Shown here in pieces: positions 24,379 through 32,476 of a stretch of DNA of 64,000 bases. Numbering within the stretch: position 1 is the first letter of the stretch; each line of letters opens with the position of its first letter. This DNA comes from Blautia sp. Marseille-P3201T. Its GTDB lineage: Bacteria; Bacillota; Clostridia; Lachnospirales; Lachnospiraceae. A model generated the notes under the pieces. That model ran no database searches. It had not been told where the DNA came from and saw only the letters and a program-made list of their open reading frames with translations. The stretch is from positions 1-64,000 of the forward strand of contig NZ_LT635470.1 of NCBI RefSeq assembly GCF_900120295.1, given 5' to 3'. The position numbers and the translations under genes are program-made.

Positions 24379-26331
24379 ATGGATAAAATGAAAAGAATGA
24401 AGGAATTGCTGAAAATTTTAACAGAGGCATCAAAGGCATACTATCAGGAAGATAGAGAAATTATGAGCAATTTTGAATATGATAAATTATATGATGAGTT
24501 AGTGCAGCTGGAAAAAGAAACGGGAGTTACTCTGGCAGGCAGCCCTACAGTTTCTGTGGGATATGAGGCTTTGGACGAACTGCCAAAGGAAGCTCATGAA
24601 AGTCCAATGCTGTCTCTGGATAAAACAAAAGATGTAGAAGCATTAAGAGCTTTTATTGGAGAGCAAAAATCATTACTTTCTTGGAAACTGGATGGACTTA
24701 CTATTGTATTGACCTATAGTAACGGAAAGCTGTTGAAAGCAGTAACCAGAGGAAATGGAACTGTAGGGGAAGTCATTACGGGAAATGCAAAAGTTTTTAA
24801 AAATATTCCGTTGCAGATTGCCTATCAGGGGAATTTAGTTTTACGTGGAGAAGCTATTATCACTTACTCTGACTTTGAAAAAATTAATGCACAGATAGAG
24901 GATGTAGACGCTAAATATAAAAATCCGAGAAACTTGTGCAGTGGTTCTGTAAGGCAGTTAAATAATGAAATTACAGCGAAAAGAAATGTGAACTTTTATG
25001 CATTTTCTCTGGTAAAAGCAGATGGCGTTGAATTTCATAATTCGCGGGAGCAGCAATTTTGCTGGTTAAAAGAACAGGGATTTGATGTGGTGGAATATCG
25101 TGTTGTCACAGGAGAAACACTGGATGAGGCCATGGAGTATTTTTCAAATCAGGTTTCAAAAAACGATTTTCCATCCGATGGACTTGTAGTTTTATATGAT
25201 GATATTGCCTATGGAGAGTCTTTAGGAAGTACAGCCAAGTTTCCGAGAAATGCGTATGCGTTTAAATGGAAGGATGAAATCCGAGAAACTACCTTAAAAG
25301 AAATTGAATGGAGCGCTTCAAGAACAGGATTGATTAATCCGGTAGCTATTTTTGAACCGGTGGAACTGGAAGGAACCACAGTAAGCCGCGCCAGCGTGCA
25401 TAATATTAGTATCATGAAGGAATTGCAGCTTGGAATTGGGGATAAAATTCAGGTATATAAGGCAAATATGATTATTCCTCAGATTGCAGAAAATTTGACT
25501 AGAAGCGGAAATTTGGAAATTCCTAAAATATGTCCGGTATGTGGAAAAGAGGCCAGAGTAATAAAAACAAACGATGTAGAAGCATTATACTGTATGAATG
25601 AGCAGTGTCAGGCGAAGAAAATTAAATCGTTTACCTTATTTGTCAGCAGAGATGCTATGAATATCGATGGATTGTCAGAAGCAACGCTGGAAAAGTTTAT
25701 TTTAAAAGGATTTATCAGAGATTTTGGGGATATATTTGAAATTGAAAAATATAAAGATGAGATTTTAGAAATGGAAGGATTTGGACAGAAATCTTTCGAT
25801 AATCTGATTGCCAGCTTGGAGAGGGCAAAACATACTACTCTGCCAAGAGTGCTTTACAGTCTTGGGATTGCAAATATTGGCTTGGCAAATGCAAAACTTA
25901 TATGCAAAGAACTTCACTATGATGTTGAAAAAATGATTGCAGCCAATGAGGAAGAAATCAGCGGTATAGAAGGAATTGGCCCTGTAATTGCTAAGACATA
26001 CACAGAGTATTTTGCAGAAGAAGAAAATTTGAAAAAGTTTCGTCATCTGTTGTCACATTTAGAATTAGAGGAAGTAAAAAGAGAGGAAAATTTATCTTTA
26101 GAAGGTAAGCAATTTGTAATTACAGGAAGTGTAATACATTTTACAAACAGAGCAGAGCTGAAAGAAGAAATTGAAAAGAGGGGTGGAAAAGTAACAGGAA
26201 GTGTGACTTCAAAAACACATTATTTGATTAACAATGATACTACGTCTAATTCTTCTAAAAATAAAAAAGCAAAAGAGCTTGGTATTCCAATTTTATCAGA
26301 AGATGATTTTATGAAAATGGCAGGTATGTAA
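24379..26331 (+). CDS. ligA: NAD-dependent DNA ligase
   Basis: A 650-residue ligase with domains in the usual order: Ia (about 1-65), adenylation domain with SWKLDGL (AMP-accepting Lys ~103), OB fold, a Cys4 zinc finger (CPVCG...CMNEQC), helix-hairpin-helix repeats (about 480-560) and a C-terminal BRCT domain (about 575-650). It seals nicks in replication and repair. The motif following the active Lys reads TRGNGTVGEVITGN where most LigA proteins have TRGDGxxGEDxTxN, so this is a diverged copy. GGAGG lies before the chosen ATG. It starts 19 bp after rluF. Confidence 0.93.
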   Translation: MDKMKRMKELLKILTEASKAYYQEDREIMSNFEYDKLYDELVQLEKETGVTLAGSPTVSVGYEALDELPKEAHESPMLSLDKTKDVEALRAFIGEQKSLLSWKLDGLTIVLTYSNGKLLKAVTRGNGTVGEVITGNAKVFKNIPLQIAYQGNLVLRGEAIITYSDFEKINAQIEDVDAKYKNPRNLCSGSVRQLNNEITAKRNVNFYAFSLVKADGVEFHNSREQQFCWLKEQGFDVVEYRVVTGETLDEAMEYFSNQVSKNDFPSDGLVVLYDDIAYGESLGSTAKFPRNAYAFKWKDEIRETTLKEIEWSASRTGLINPVAIFEPVELEGTTVSRASVHNISIMKELQLGIGDKIQVYKANMIIPQIAENLTRSGNLEIPKICPVCGKEARVIKTNDVEALYCMNEQCQAKKIKSFTLFVSRDAMNIDGLSEATLEKFILKGFIRDFGDIFEIEKYKDEILEMEGFGQKSFDNLIASLERAKHTTLPRVLYSLGIANIGLANAKLICKELHYDVEKMIAANEEEISGIEGIGPVIAKTYTEYFAEEENLKKFRHLLSHLELEEVKREENLSLEGKQFVITGSVIHFTNRAELKEEIEKRGGKVTGSVTSKTHYLINNDTTSNSSKNKKAKELGIPILSEDDFMKMAGM

Positions 26332-26336
26332 AACTT

Positions 26337-27896
26337 ATGAAGAAAGAAGAAATAAAAGAAAAGGGAATTCAGGGAGTAAAAAAGATTATATTTGGAAGAA
26401 CGCTGTTTGTAATATTTGCATTCTTAGTCCAATTTGCACTGCTGGCAGTAACATATATCTGGTTAAGAGATTATAGCTATGTGTTTTATTTGCTTTTTGT
26501 AGTGTTAAGTGTCAGTGTAGTTCTACATTTATTTAATAGTAATGAAAGCCCTGATTTTAAGCTGGTATGGATGCTTCCGTTGGTTATTTTTCCTGTATTC
26601 GGTGCATTTTTTTATTTGTATGTGGCGATGCAGCTGGGAACAAAAATGATTTTTAGACGTTTGAAATATCTTTCTCAGTTTACCAAACAGTATGTGCCTC
26701 AAAACATGGAAGTGAAAAACAGATTGAAAGAAGAAAATTCCCAGATGGGGCATTTTGTTCAGTATATGGAAGAATATGATAATTGTCCGGTATATGACCA
26801 CACACAAATAACGTATTATCCACTTGGAGATGATCAGTTTAAAGATATGATTACAGAGCTGGAAAAAGCAGAAAAATTTATCTTTTTAGAGTTTTTCATT
26901 GTAGAAGAAGGAAAGATGTGGAACACTATATTAGATATTTTAAAGAAAAAAGCAAAAGAAGGCGTAGAAGTGCGTGTTATGTATGATGGTATGTGTGTGT
27001 TGGCGCTTTTGCCTTATTTTTATCCAAAACTTTTAGAGGCAGAAGGAATTAAATGTAAAATGTTTGCGCCAATTAAGCCTGTATTTTCTACTCATTATAA
27101 CAATAGAGATCATAGAAAAATTATGGTTATTGATGGAAAAGTGGCATTTACAGGAGGAACAAACCTTGCCGATGAATATATTAATCAGAAAGTACGTTTC
27201 GGACATTGGAAAGATACTGCTGTACGATTGACAGGAAAGGCAGCAGAGCGTTTTACATATATGTTTTTAGAGATGTGGAATGTTTCTGAAACAAAAGAAG
27301 AAGCTTATGATAAATATAAAACACCTGCAGAATTTACTATGCCCAGTGACGGATATGTAATCCCTTATGAGGTTTGTCCATTTGGAAAAGAAAGAGTAGG
27401 AAAAAAGGTATATCTTGACATTTTAAATACAGCCAAGGACTATGTACATATTATGACTCCCTACCTGATTTTAGATTATGAGATGCTTATGGCACTTACC
27501 TATGCAGCAAAAAGAGGTGTTCAAGTATCCATTATTATGCCTCATATTCCGGATAAAAAGGCTGCATTTGCTGTGGCAAAGACATATTATAATGAGCTTT
27601 TGGAAGCTGGAGTACAGATTTGTGAATATGAGCCTGGATTTGTACATGCGAAAGTTTTTGTTGCAGATGATGAAAAAGCAGTTGTAGGAACTGTTAATTT
27701 GGATTACAGGAGCTTATTCCACCATTTTGAATGTGGTGTCTTAATGTATGAAAACTCACAGATTTTAGAAATTGAAAAGGATTTTCAGGCAACTTTGAAA
27801 AAAAGTATTAAGATACAACCATCTGATTATAAACGTCAGAAATTAGCAATGAGAATTACAGGAAAAGTTTTACGTATGTTTGCGCCTCTTATGTAG
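26337..27896 (+). CDS. cls: cardiolipin synthase
   Basis: A 519-residue membrane-bound phospholipase D superfamily enzyme. Two N-terminal membrane segments (about 20-100) are followed by two HKD motifs: HYNNRDHRKIMVIDGKVAF...GGTN and VHAKVFVADDEKAVVGTVN. Both catalytic motifs (HxK...D) are intact. It condenses two phosphatidylglycerol molecules to cardiolipin. It begins five bases after the ligA stop codon. Confidence 0.94.
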   Translation: MKKEEIKEKGIQGVKKIIFGRTLFVIFAFLVQFALLAVTYIWLRDYSYVFYLLFVVLSVSVVLHLFNSNESPDFKLVWMLPLVIFPVFGAFFYLYVAMQLGTKMIFRRLKYLSQFTKQYVPQNMEVKNRLKEENSQMGHFVQYMEEYDNCPVYDHTQITYYPLGDDQFKDMITELEKAEKFIFLEFFIVEEGKMWNTILDILKKKAKEGVEVRVMYDGMCVLALLPYFYPKLLEAEGIKCKMFAPIKPVFSTHYNNRDHRKIMVIDGKVAFTGGTNLADEYINQKVRFGHWKDTAVRLTGKAAERFTYMFLEMWNVSETKEEAYDKYKTPAEFTMPSDGYVIPYEVCPFGKERVGKKVYLDILNTAKDYVHIMTPYLILDYEMLMALTYAAKRGVQVSIIMPHIPDKKAAFAVAKTYYNELLEAGVQICEYEPGFVHAKVFVADDEKAVVGTVNLDYRSLFHHFECGVLMYENSQILEIEKDFQATLKKSIKIQPSDYKRQKLAMRITGKVLRMFAPLM

Positions 27897-27925
27897 ACAA
27901 AATAAAATAAAGCGGAGGAAAGAAA

Positions 27926-28846
27926 ATGCCTATTAAAATTCAGAGTGATTTACCTGTTAAGGAAATATTAGAAAAGGAAAATATATTTGTAATGGATGAA
28001 AAAAGAGCTGTTCATCAAGATATTCGTCCGGTACAGATTTTGATTTTAAATCTCATGCCTTTAAAAGAAGATACAGAGTTACAGCTTTTGCGCTCTTTGT
28101 CCAATACACCGTTACAGGTAGATGTTTCTTTTATGATGGTAAGCAGTCATGTTTCCAAAAACACAGCGACCAGCCATTTGAATAAGTTTTATCAGACTTT
28201 TGATGAAGTAAAAGAGCATAAATTTGATGGTATGATTATTACCGGAGCGCCGGTAGAGCAGATGGAATTTGAAGAGGTAGATTATTGGCAGGAAATCACA
28301 GAAATCATGGAATGGTCTAAAGAGAATGTAACTTCTACTATTTATCTTTGCTGGGCGGCGCAGGCGGGATTGTATTATCATTATGGACTGCAGAAAAGAA
28401 AGATGGAGAAGAAAGTGTTTGGAATTTTTCCACATAAGGTGAAAAACAGGAAAATTCCGTTAGTAAGAGGGTTTGATGATGTGTTTTTTGCGCCTCATTC
28501 AAGACATACTGAAGTACCGGCAGAGGATATTCATAATTGTAAAGAACTTACAGTTCTGGCAGAGTCTGAGGAAGCCGGTGTATTTCTGGCTATGGCAAAA
28601 GATGGCAGACAGATTTTTGTCATGGGACACCCTGAATATGACAGAGTAACTCTTGATGGAGAATACAAAAGAGATTTAAGTAAAGGTCTTCCGATTGAAA
28701 TGCCAAAAGGCTATTATCCGGAGGATAATGCAGAGAATAAGCCGTTGCTTTTGTGGCGTTCTCATGCCAATAATCTCTATACAAACTGGCTGAATTATTA
28801 TGTTTATCAGGTGACACCGTATAATCTGGACGGAACACCGTTTTAA
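27926..28846 (+). CDS. metA: homoserine O-acetyltransferase (MetA/MetAS family)
   Basis: A 306-residue enzyme of the HTS family, acylating homoserine at the start of methionine synthesis. The catalytic Cys is in YLCWAAQAG (Cys142) and His/Glu in MGHPEYD. Residue 111 is Glu ([11 protein letters not shown]). Published work on this family links Glu111 to acetyl-CoA use and Gly111 to succinyl-CoA use, so O-acetyltransferase activity is predicted even though the family is often annotated as succinyltransferase. No SAM riboswitch is present in the 29-bp gap upstream. A terminator follows. Confidence 0.92.
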   Translation: MPIKIQSDLPVKEILEKENIFVMDEKRAVHQDIRPVQILILNLMPLKEDTELQLLRSLSNTPLQVDVSFMMVSSHVSKNTATSHLNKFYQTFDEVKEHKFDGMIITGAPVEQMEFEEVDYWQEITEIMEWSKENVTSTIYLCWAAQAGLYYHYGLQKRKMEKKVFGIFPHKVKNRKIPLVRGFDDVFFAPHSRHTEVPAEDIHNCKELTVLAESEEAGVFLAMAKDGRQIFVMGHPEYDRVTLDGEYKRDLSKGLPIEMPKGYYPEDNAENKPLLLWRSHANNLYTNWLNYYVYQVTPYNLDGTPF

Positions 28847-28853
28847 TGTTATG

Positions 28854-28891
28854 GGGCATATTGTGTAAGTGCAATATGCCCTTGAATTTTT
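28854..28891 (+). terminator. intrinsic terminator after metA
   Basis: GGGCATATTG (28854-28863) pairs perfectly with CAATATGCCC (28872-28881), loop TGTAAGTG, followed by TTGAATTTTT. Confidence 0.88.
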
Positions 28892-29043
28892 GGAAAAATA
28901 GATGGGGTGCAATTTCATCTCATAATGGAGTATGAGGGAAAACAGATGAGGATATACATTAGTACAGATGGTTCTTCCTATTTGAAACGATTTTTGCCTC
29001 GTTATTTTTTTATGAATATATTTTGACAGACAGCAGAAAAGTA

Positions 29044-29072
29044 ATGACGCGTTTTTTGATGAATGGTATAAT
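29044..29072 (+). promoter_or_regulatory. promoter of the membrane-protein gene at 29102
   Basis: ATGACG (29044-29049) and TATAAT (29067-29072), 17-bp spacing, with an extended -10 TGG immediately before TATAAT. Confidence 0.6.
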
Positions 29073-29101
29073 ATAAGGAATTTAGTAAAGGTGGAAATTT
29101 A

Positions 29102-29863
29102 ATGAACTTACTTTTGAATATTTATGATGCTTTTGGAAGTTATCTTTTCATCATAGGAATACCTGTGTTATTTGAACTTATTTCATTTTTTTATCAATAT
29201 ATAAAATCCAAGCAGAAAATTACCATTTTTTTAGAAAAGTGCAAACTGTTAATTAAGTTTGTTTATGTATGTGTTTTTGTATTGGGATATTTACTGTTCA
29301 TTCTTCTTATGGCAGATACTCAATCGAGAGTTATATTTGGTTCTATTATTTCGATAGCCTCAGTAATAGGAATTTTAGGATACATTGCCTATAAAAAGAA
29401 TTCTAACAAAAAAACAGAAAAAAATTTAGTATCAAGGTATTATCTTATACAGTCAGAGAAATATTTATGTTGGCTTTTTTCTCTTTTTAGTGTATGTTGC
29501 ATTGGGTTATTTATATATGCAATTTATGTACATGAAGATTTATGGGTTATTATTTTTCTTTTAATATTTTCAATAGCAATGCTGTCAGCAGCTTTAAATA
29601 TAGGACTATGGAAAATTGAAGTAAACGATATGGAAATTATCTATCGCTCTACTTTTGGTCGTGTAAGAAAATACAATTTCAAGGATATAACAAAGGGCAT
29701 ATATAAAAAGAATGGTGCATTTCGTGTTTATATAGGAGAGAAAAGAATATTTACATTTGATGATAATATGGAATTTTCATTGTTTATAGCACAGATGAAC
29801 CGATTGCATATCCCGGTGTGGAGCTATGATTTTTCAGTTAAAATGAAAAGCAAATTTCGATAA
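29102..29863 (+). CDS. multi-pass membrane protein with C-terminal PH-like domain, function unknown
   Basis: A 253-residue protein with about five hydrophobic segments (about 13-31, 50-72, 74-97, 120-140, 145-167), followed by a C-terminal soluble part (about 170-253) containing IEVNDMEIIYRSTFGRVRKYNFKDI. That pattern resembles the PH-like domains of small bacterial membrane proteins. I do not recognise a specific family. AGGTGGAAATTT precedes the ATG and a strong extended -10 promoter serves it alone. It marks the start of a small accessory zone. Confidence 0.7.
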   Translation: MNLLLNIYDAFGSYLFIIGIPVLFELISFFYQYIKSKQKITIFLEKCKLLIKFVYVCVFVLGYLLFILLMADTQSRVIFGSIISIASVIGILGYIAYKKNSNKKTEKNLVSRYYLIQSEKYLCWLFSLFSVCCIGLFIYAIYVHEDLWVIIFLLIFSIAMLSAALNIGLWKIEVNDMEIIYRSTFGRVRKYNFKDITKGIYKKNGAFRVYIGEKRIFTFDDNMEFSLFIAQMNRLHIPVWSYDFSVKMKSKFR

Positions 29864-30002
29864 ATTGACAATCGTTTCAGGCACGATGGAGAGCTTTAGC
29901 CATAGAGTTATCACGGCTTTACCGGCAATTGGTATTTTTGTAATTATAAGAAATTGTAAGAAAAAATAAGAATTAAATTTATTGAACAAGGTAGGAAAGA
30001 AA

Positions 30003-30338
30003 ATGAATGTGAATGAATATCAAACATTAGCAATGACTACACTCAACCCGGAACTTGATAAAAGGGAGGTTTTAATTAATAGTGTAATGGGACTATGCGG
30101 AGAAGCAGGAGAAGCCATTGACATTGTGAAAAAGTGGATGGCGCAAGGACATGAATTAGATAAAGAACATTTGAAAAAAGAACTTGGAGATATTGCATGG
30201 TATTTGGCAGAAGCAGCTACAGCCTTAGATGTTTCTCTTGAGGAGGTTTTTCAGGCGAATATTGATAAACTGAAAAAGAGATATCCTGATGGTTTTGACA
30301 TTCAGAAATCATTGGTTAGATTAAAAGGAGATATATAA
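30003..30338 (+). CDS. MazG-like nucleotide pyrophosphohydrolase
   Basis: A 111-residue all-alpha protein with the MazG-type metal-binding pattern: GEAGEAID (about 29-36, E-x-x-E) and ELGDIAWYLAEAATAL (about 59-74, E-x-x-D). Such small MazG-like proteins hydrolyse nucleoside triphosphates or dNTPs and are common in phage and accessory regions. The ATG at 30003 is chosen because TAGGAAAG lies five bases upstream. It is followed at once by a broken acetyltransferase gene. Confidence 0.85.
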   Translation: MNVNEYQTLAMTTLNPELDKREVLINSVMGLCGEAGEAIDIVKKWMAQGHELDKEHLKKELGDIAWYLAEAATALDVSLEEVFQANIDKLKKRYPDGFDIQKSLVRLKGDI

Positions 30339-30360
30339 ATTCGATTTAGGGAGGAAATAG

Positions 30361-30825
30361 TTTGGCTATTTTGTATGTAGAACTGAGGATGGAGTTTTAT
30401 GGGTTGAGCATCTTTTTGTAAGTTCCAAGCATAGAAGAAAAGGTATTGCTTCCTTGTTGTTTCAGAAAGCAGAGGAAATTGCCGAGTCAATGGGACAGGA
30501 GACCGTTTTTAATTATATGCATCTAAATAATGACAGGATGATAGCTTTTTTACGCTCAAAAGGCTATACAGTATTGAACTTGATTGAAATTCGCAAGCTT
30601 TATAAAGACGAGAAAATCAGCACTACGATTAAGGTGGAAAATATTGTTAAAACGGCAATTACTTATGCAGAAGAAAATCCTAAAAGAGCATATCAAGTAA
30701 AAAGGCATCGAAAATGGATAGTTTTATATATTTTATCTTTTTTAGCAGGCGGAATGGGGATGTTTTTTAATAATATAACAAAACAACTATGCTTAGAAAT
30801 ATTAGGAATGACATTGGTTTTATGA
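30361..30825 (+). pseudogene. GNAT acetyltransferase remnant, 5'-truncated
   Basis: In one frame the sequence codes for the C-terminal half of a GNAT N-acetyltransferase: GYFVCRTEDGV, VEHLFVSSKHRRKGIASLLF (the acetyl-CoA-binding R/Q-x-x-G-x-A loop), MHLNNDRMIAFLRSKGY. The frame opens directly after a TAG at 30358-30360 and has no good start codon before TTG 30454. The preceding codons in another frame read REEIV, which would join naturally to GYFV after one extra base, so both a frameshift and loss of the N-terminal half are suggested. After the GNAT core is an unrelated-looking tail with a hydrophobic segment. Confidence 0.65.
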
Positions 30826-30894
30826 TGAGAATAGTGTTAACTTTGTGTATGATAGTGCGTTTCGTATGAATATGGATGTGATAGTGAGAACCCG

Positions 30895-30933
30895 GAAATC
30901 ATTTTGTATAAAAGAAGATGATTTCAGATTTTT
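30895..30933 (+). terminator. terminator-like hairpin in the decayed zone
   Basis: GAAATCATTTT (30895-30905) pairs with AAGATGATTTC (30915-30925), one G-U pair, followed by AGATTTTT. Confidence 0.55.
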
Positions 30934-30980
30934 CATTGCTTGAAAGATTAGAATAGTGGTAAATGTTAGAAGGTGAACAG

Positions 30981-31379
30981 ATGCGAAAAGTCAGATTATT
31001 TATTGCCATGAGCCTTGATGGATATATTGCAGATAAAGAAGGCAGTGTTCATTGGCTGGAAGGACAAGGGGACAGTCACGAGGATATTGATGTTTATTCT
31101 GAATTTGTAAAAGACATTGATACAATACTTATGGGGTGGAATACTTATCATCAGGTAGTTACGGAGTTTTCTCCAAATGAGTGGATATACAGTGATTTTT
31201 TGACTTATGTATTTACACACAGGAAGTGCAGTTCTACTGAAAAAATTAGATTTATAAATGAAAATCCGATTGATTTCATAAAAAAGTTAAGACTGGAAAA
31301 AGTAAGAAACGGAGTTGCAAATCAAATCGAAACAGACGGAGAAAAAAGAATTTCAAAAGATGATGTTTCTGTAAAATAA
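30981..31379 (+). CDS. truncated dihydrofolate reductase/RibD-C family protein
   Basis: The first ~105 residues match the RibD C-terminal/DHFR-like family: VRLFIAMSLDGYIADKEGSVHWL, DTILMGWNTYHQV, YVFTHRK, and ENPIDFIKKLRLEK. Family members continue with a Gly-rich cofactor loop (for example WICGG) and run to ~175 residues. Here, after RLEK (about residue 107), the sequence changes to NGVANQIETDGEKRISKDDV and stops at 132 residues. The conserved second half is therefore missing, which looks like a deletion joining an unrelated sequence. Catalytic function is doubtful. The start at 30981 follows GAAGGTGA. Confidence 0.65.
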   Translation: MRKVRLFIAMSLDGYIADKEGSVHWLEGQGDSHEDIDVYSEFVKDIDTILMGWNTYHQVVTEFSPNEWIYSDFLTYVFTHRKCSSTEKIRFINENPIDFIKKLRLEKVRNGVANQIETDGEKRISKDDVSVK

Positions 31380-31391
31380 ATAGGTATTATG

Positions 31392-31424
31392 AAAGGTGGG
31401 GGCATAGAGTTCCCACCTTTTTGT
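31392..31424 (+). terminator. intrinsic terminator
   Basis: AAAGGTGGG (31392-31400) and CCCACCTTT (31412-31420) with an 11-base loop, followed by TT GTT. It separates the accessory zone from the carbohydrate locus. Confidence 0.8.
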
Positions 31425-31458
31425 TGTCAGGGCAAACAAAAAGGTGAGTTAGTAAAAC

Positions 31459-32313
31459 CTAATGAATAAATTCGTGTTCTTTTTTATATTTTTTTCGATA
31501 CTCTGTAGGTGTCATGTGAAAACGTTTTTGGAAGCATTGGGTAAAATAGTTATAGGAACTGAAACCCAGCGATTCTGAAATTTGCCGAATGGTATTTTCT
31601 GTAGTTTCCAGCAGAAAAAGAGCTTCTTTAAACTGTCTGTCTAAACGATAGTTAATGGGCGTTGTTCCATAAAATTTCCGGAAGTTATGAATAATGGTGT
31701 ATTTGTTTAAATAAAATTTTTCTGCCAGCACATCTAAATTTACGTCTTTTGTAAAATTATTATCCAGATATTGTTTTATCCAGGCAGAACTTTGATTAGC
31801 CGGAACAGAAGAGGAGTTTGTTTTCTTTTGTGAAATTTCAAGATTTGAAATTCGTTTCAGGTAAAGCAAAAGAAGATTTAAAAGATTGGAAGCAACTTCT
31901 TGGTATTGTTCCGGCTGATTATTTACTTCTGTTATAAGGGCGGTGAGCAAAGATGGAATAAAAGATGCATATTCTTTGAAAGTTCCTACATGAAAGCCCG
32001 TTGTTTCATTTTCCAAAAGAAAGGAAAGATTAGATAATCCTAAAACTACATATTCCAAAGGAGAGACAGAGGTACTGGATTCCGCATGTTTCATGCCGGG
32101 AGCAATAATAATAAAGTCATAAGGTGTTACGGAGAGCGTGTCACCACCGATATGAAAAGAACCTTTTCCATTAAGACAGAAAAAGATTTCTGTGCATTCA
32201 TGAGAGTGCTGCATACCATTCCAGTCTCTTTCGAATTTAAGCGAAGAAATATAGAGTAATTGGCTGGAATTACCAAAATGAATGGCTTCTTTTAAATTAA
32301 ATAGTTCATACAT
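31459..32313 (-). CDS. AraC family transcriptional regulator with N-terminal cupin domain
   Basis: A ~284-residue regulator. The N-terminal cupin-like sensor contains HSHECTEIFFCLNGKGSFHIGGD and APGMKH; the C-terminal ~100 residues hold two helix-turn-helix motifs (LDVLAEKFYLNKYTIIHNFRKFYGTTPINY and IRQISESLGFSSYNYFTQCFQKRFHMTPTEYR). It is divergent from the beta-helix/ABC transporter genes and most likely activates them in response to a sugar. The start is uncertain: ATG at 32313 has GAGGA about 12 bases upstream, and ATG at 32331 has only an A-rich site. Confidence 0.9.
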   Translation of the reverse strand: MYELFNLKEAIHFGNSSQLLYISSLKFERDWNGMQHSHECTEIFFCLNGKGSFHIGGDTLSVTPYDFIIIAPGMKHAESSTSVSPLEYVVLGLSNLSFLLENETTGFHVGTFKEYASFIPSLLTALITEVNNQPEQYQEVASNLLNLLLLYLKRISNLEISQKKTNSSSVPANQSSAWIKQYLDNNFTKDVNLDVLAEKFYLNKYTIIHNFRKFYGTTPINYRLDRQFKEALFLLETTENTIRQISESLGFSSYNYFTQCFQKRFHMTPTEYRKKYKKEHEFIH

Positions 32314-32476
32314 GACAAATAAAATCCTCATTTCTTTTAATGTATAGTCAAAGTAACAACAATTTATATAACGTCTACACCAATATAACATATTTTTATT
32401 TATATCTCAAGATGTTAAGCTGTAGATACAGAAACGAAAGAAATTCAAGAAACCATTTATCAGAAAGGATAGTACA

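Noticed and set aside
27897-27925. SAM riboswitch for metA
   Set aside because: Only 29 bp separate metA from cls and no structured element fits.
28945-29025. 26-codon open frame with a GAGGG site between metA and the membrane-protein gene
   Set aside because: Too short, no distinctive composition, and no attenuator structure follows it.
29886-29969. 27-codon frame between the membrane-protein gene and the MazG-like gene
   Set aside because: No ribosome site and no recognisable family; an alternative frame over the same bases is equally open.
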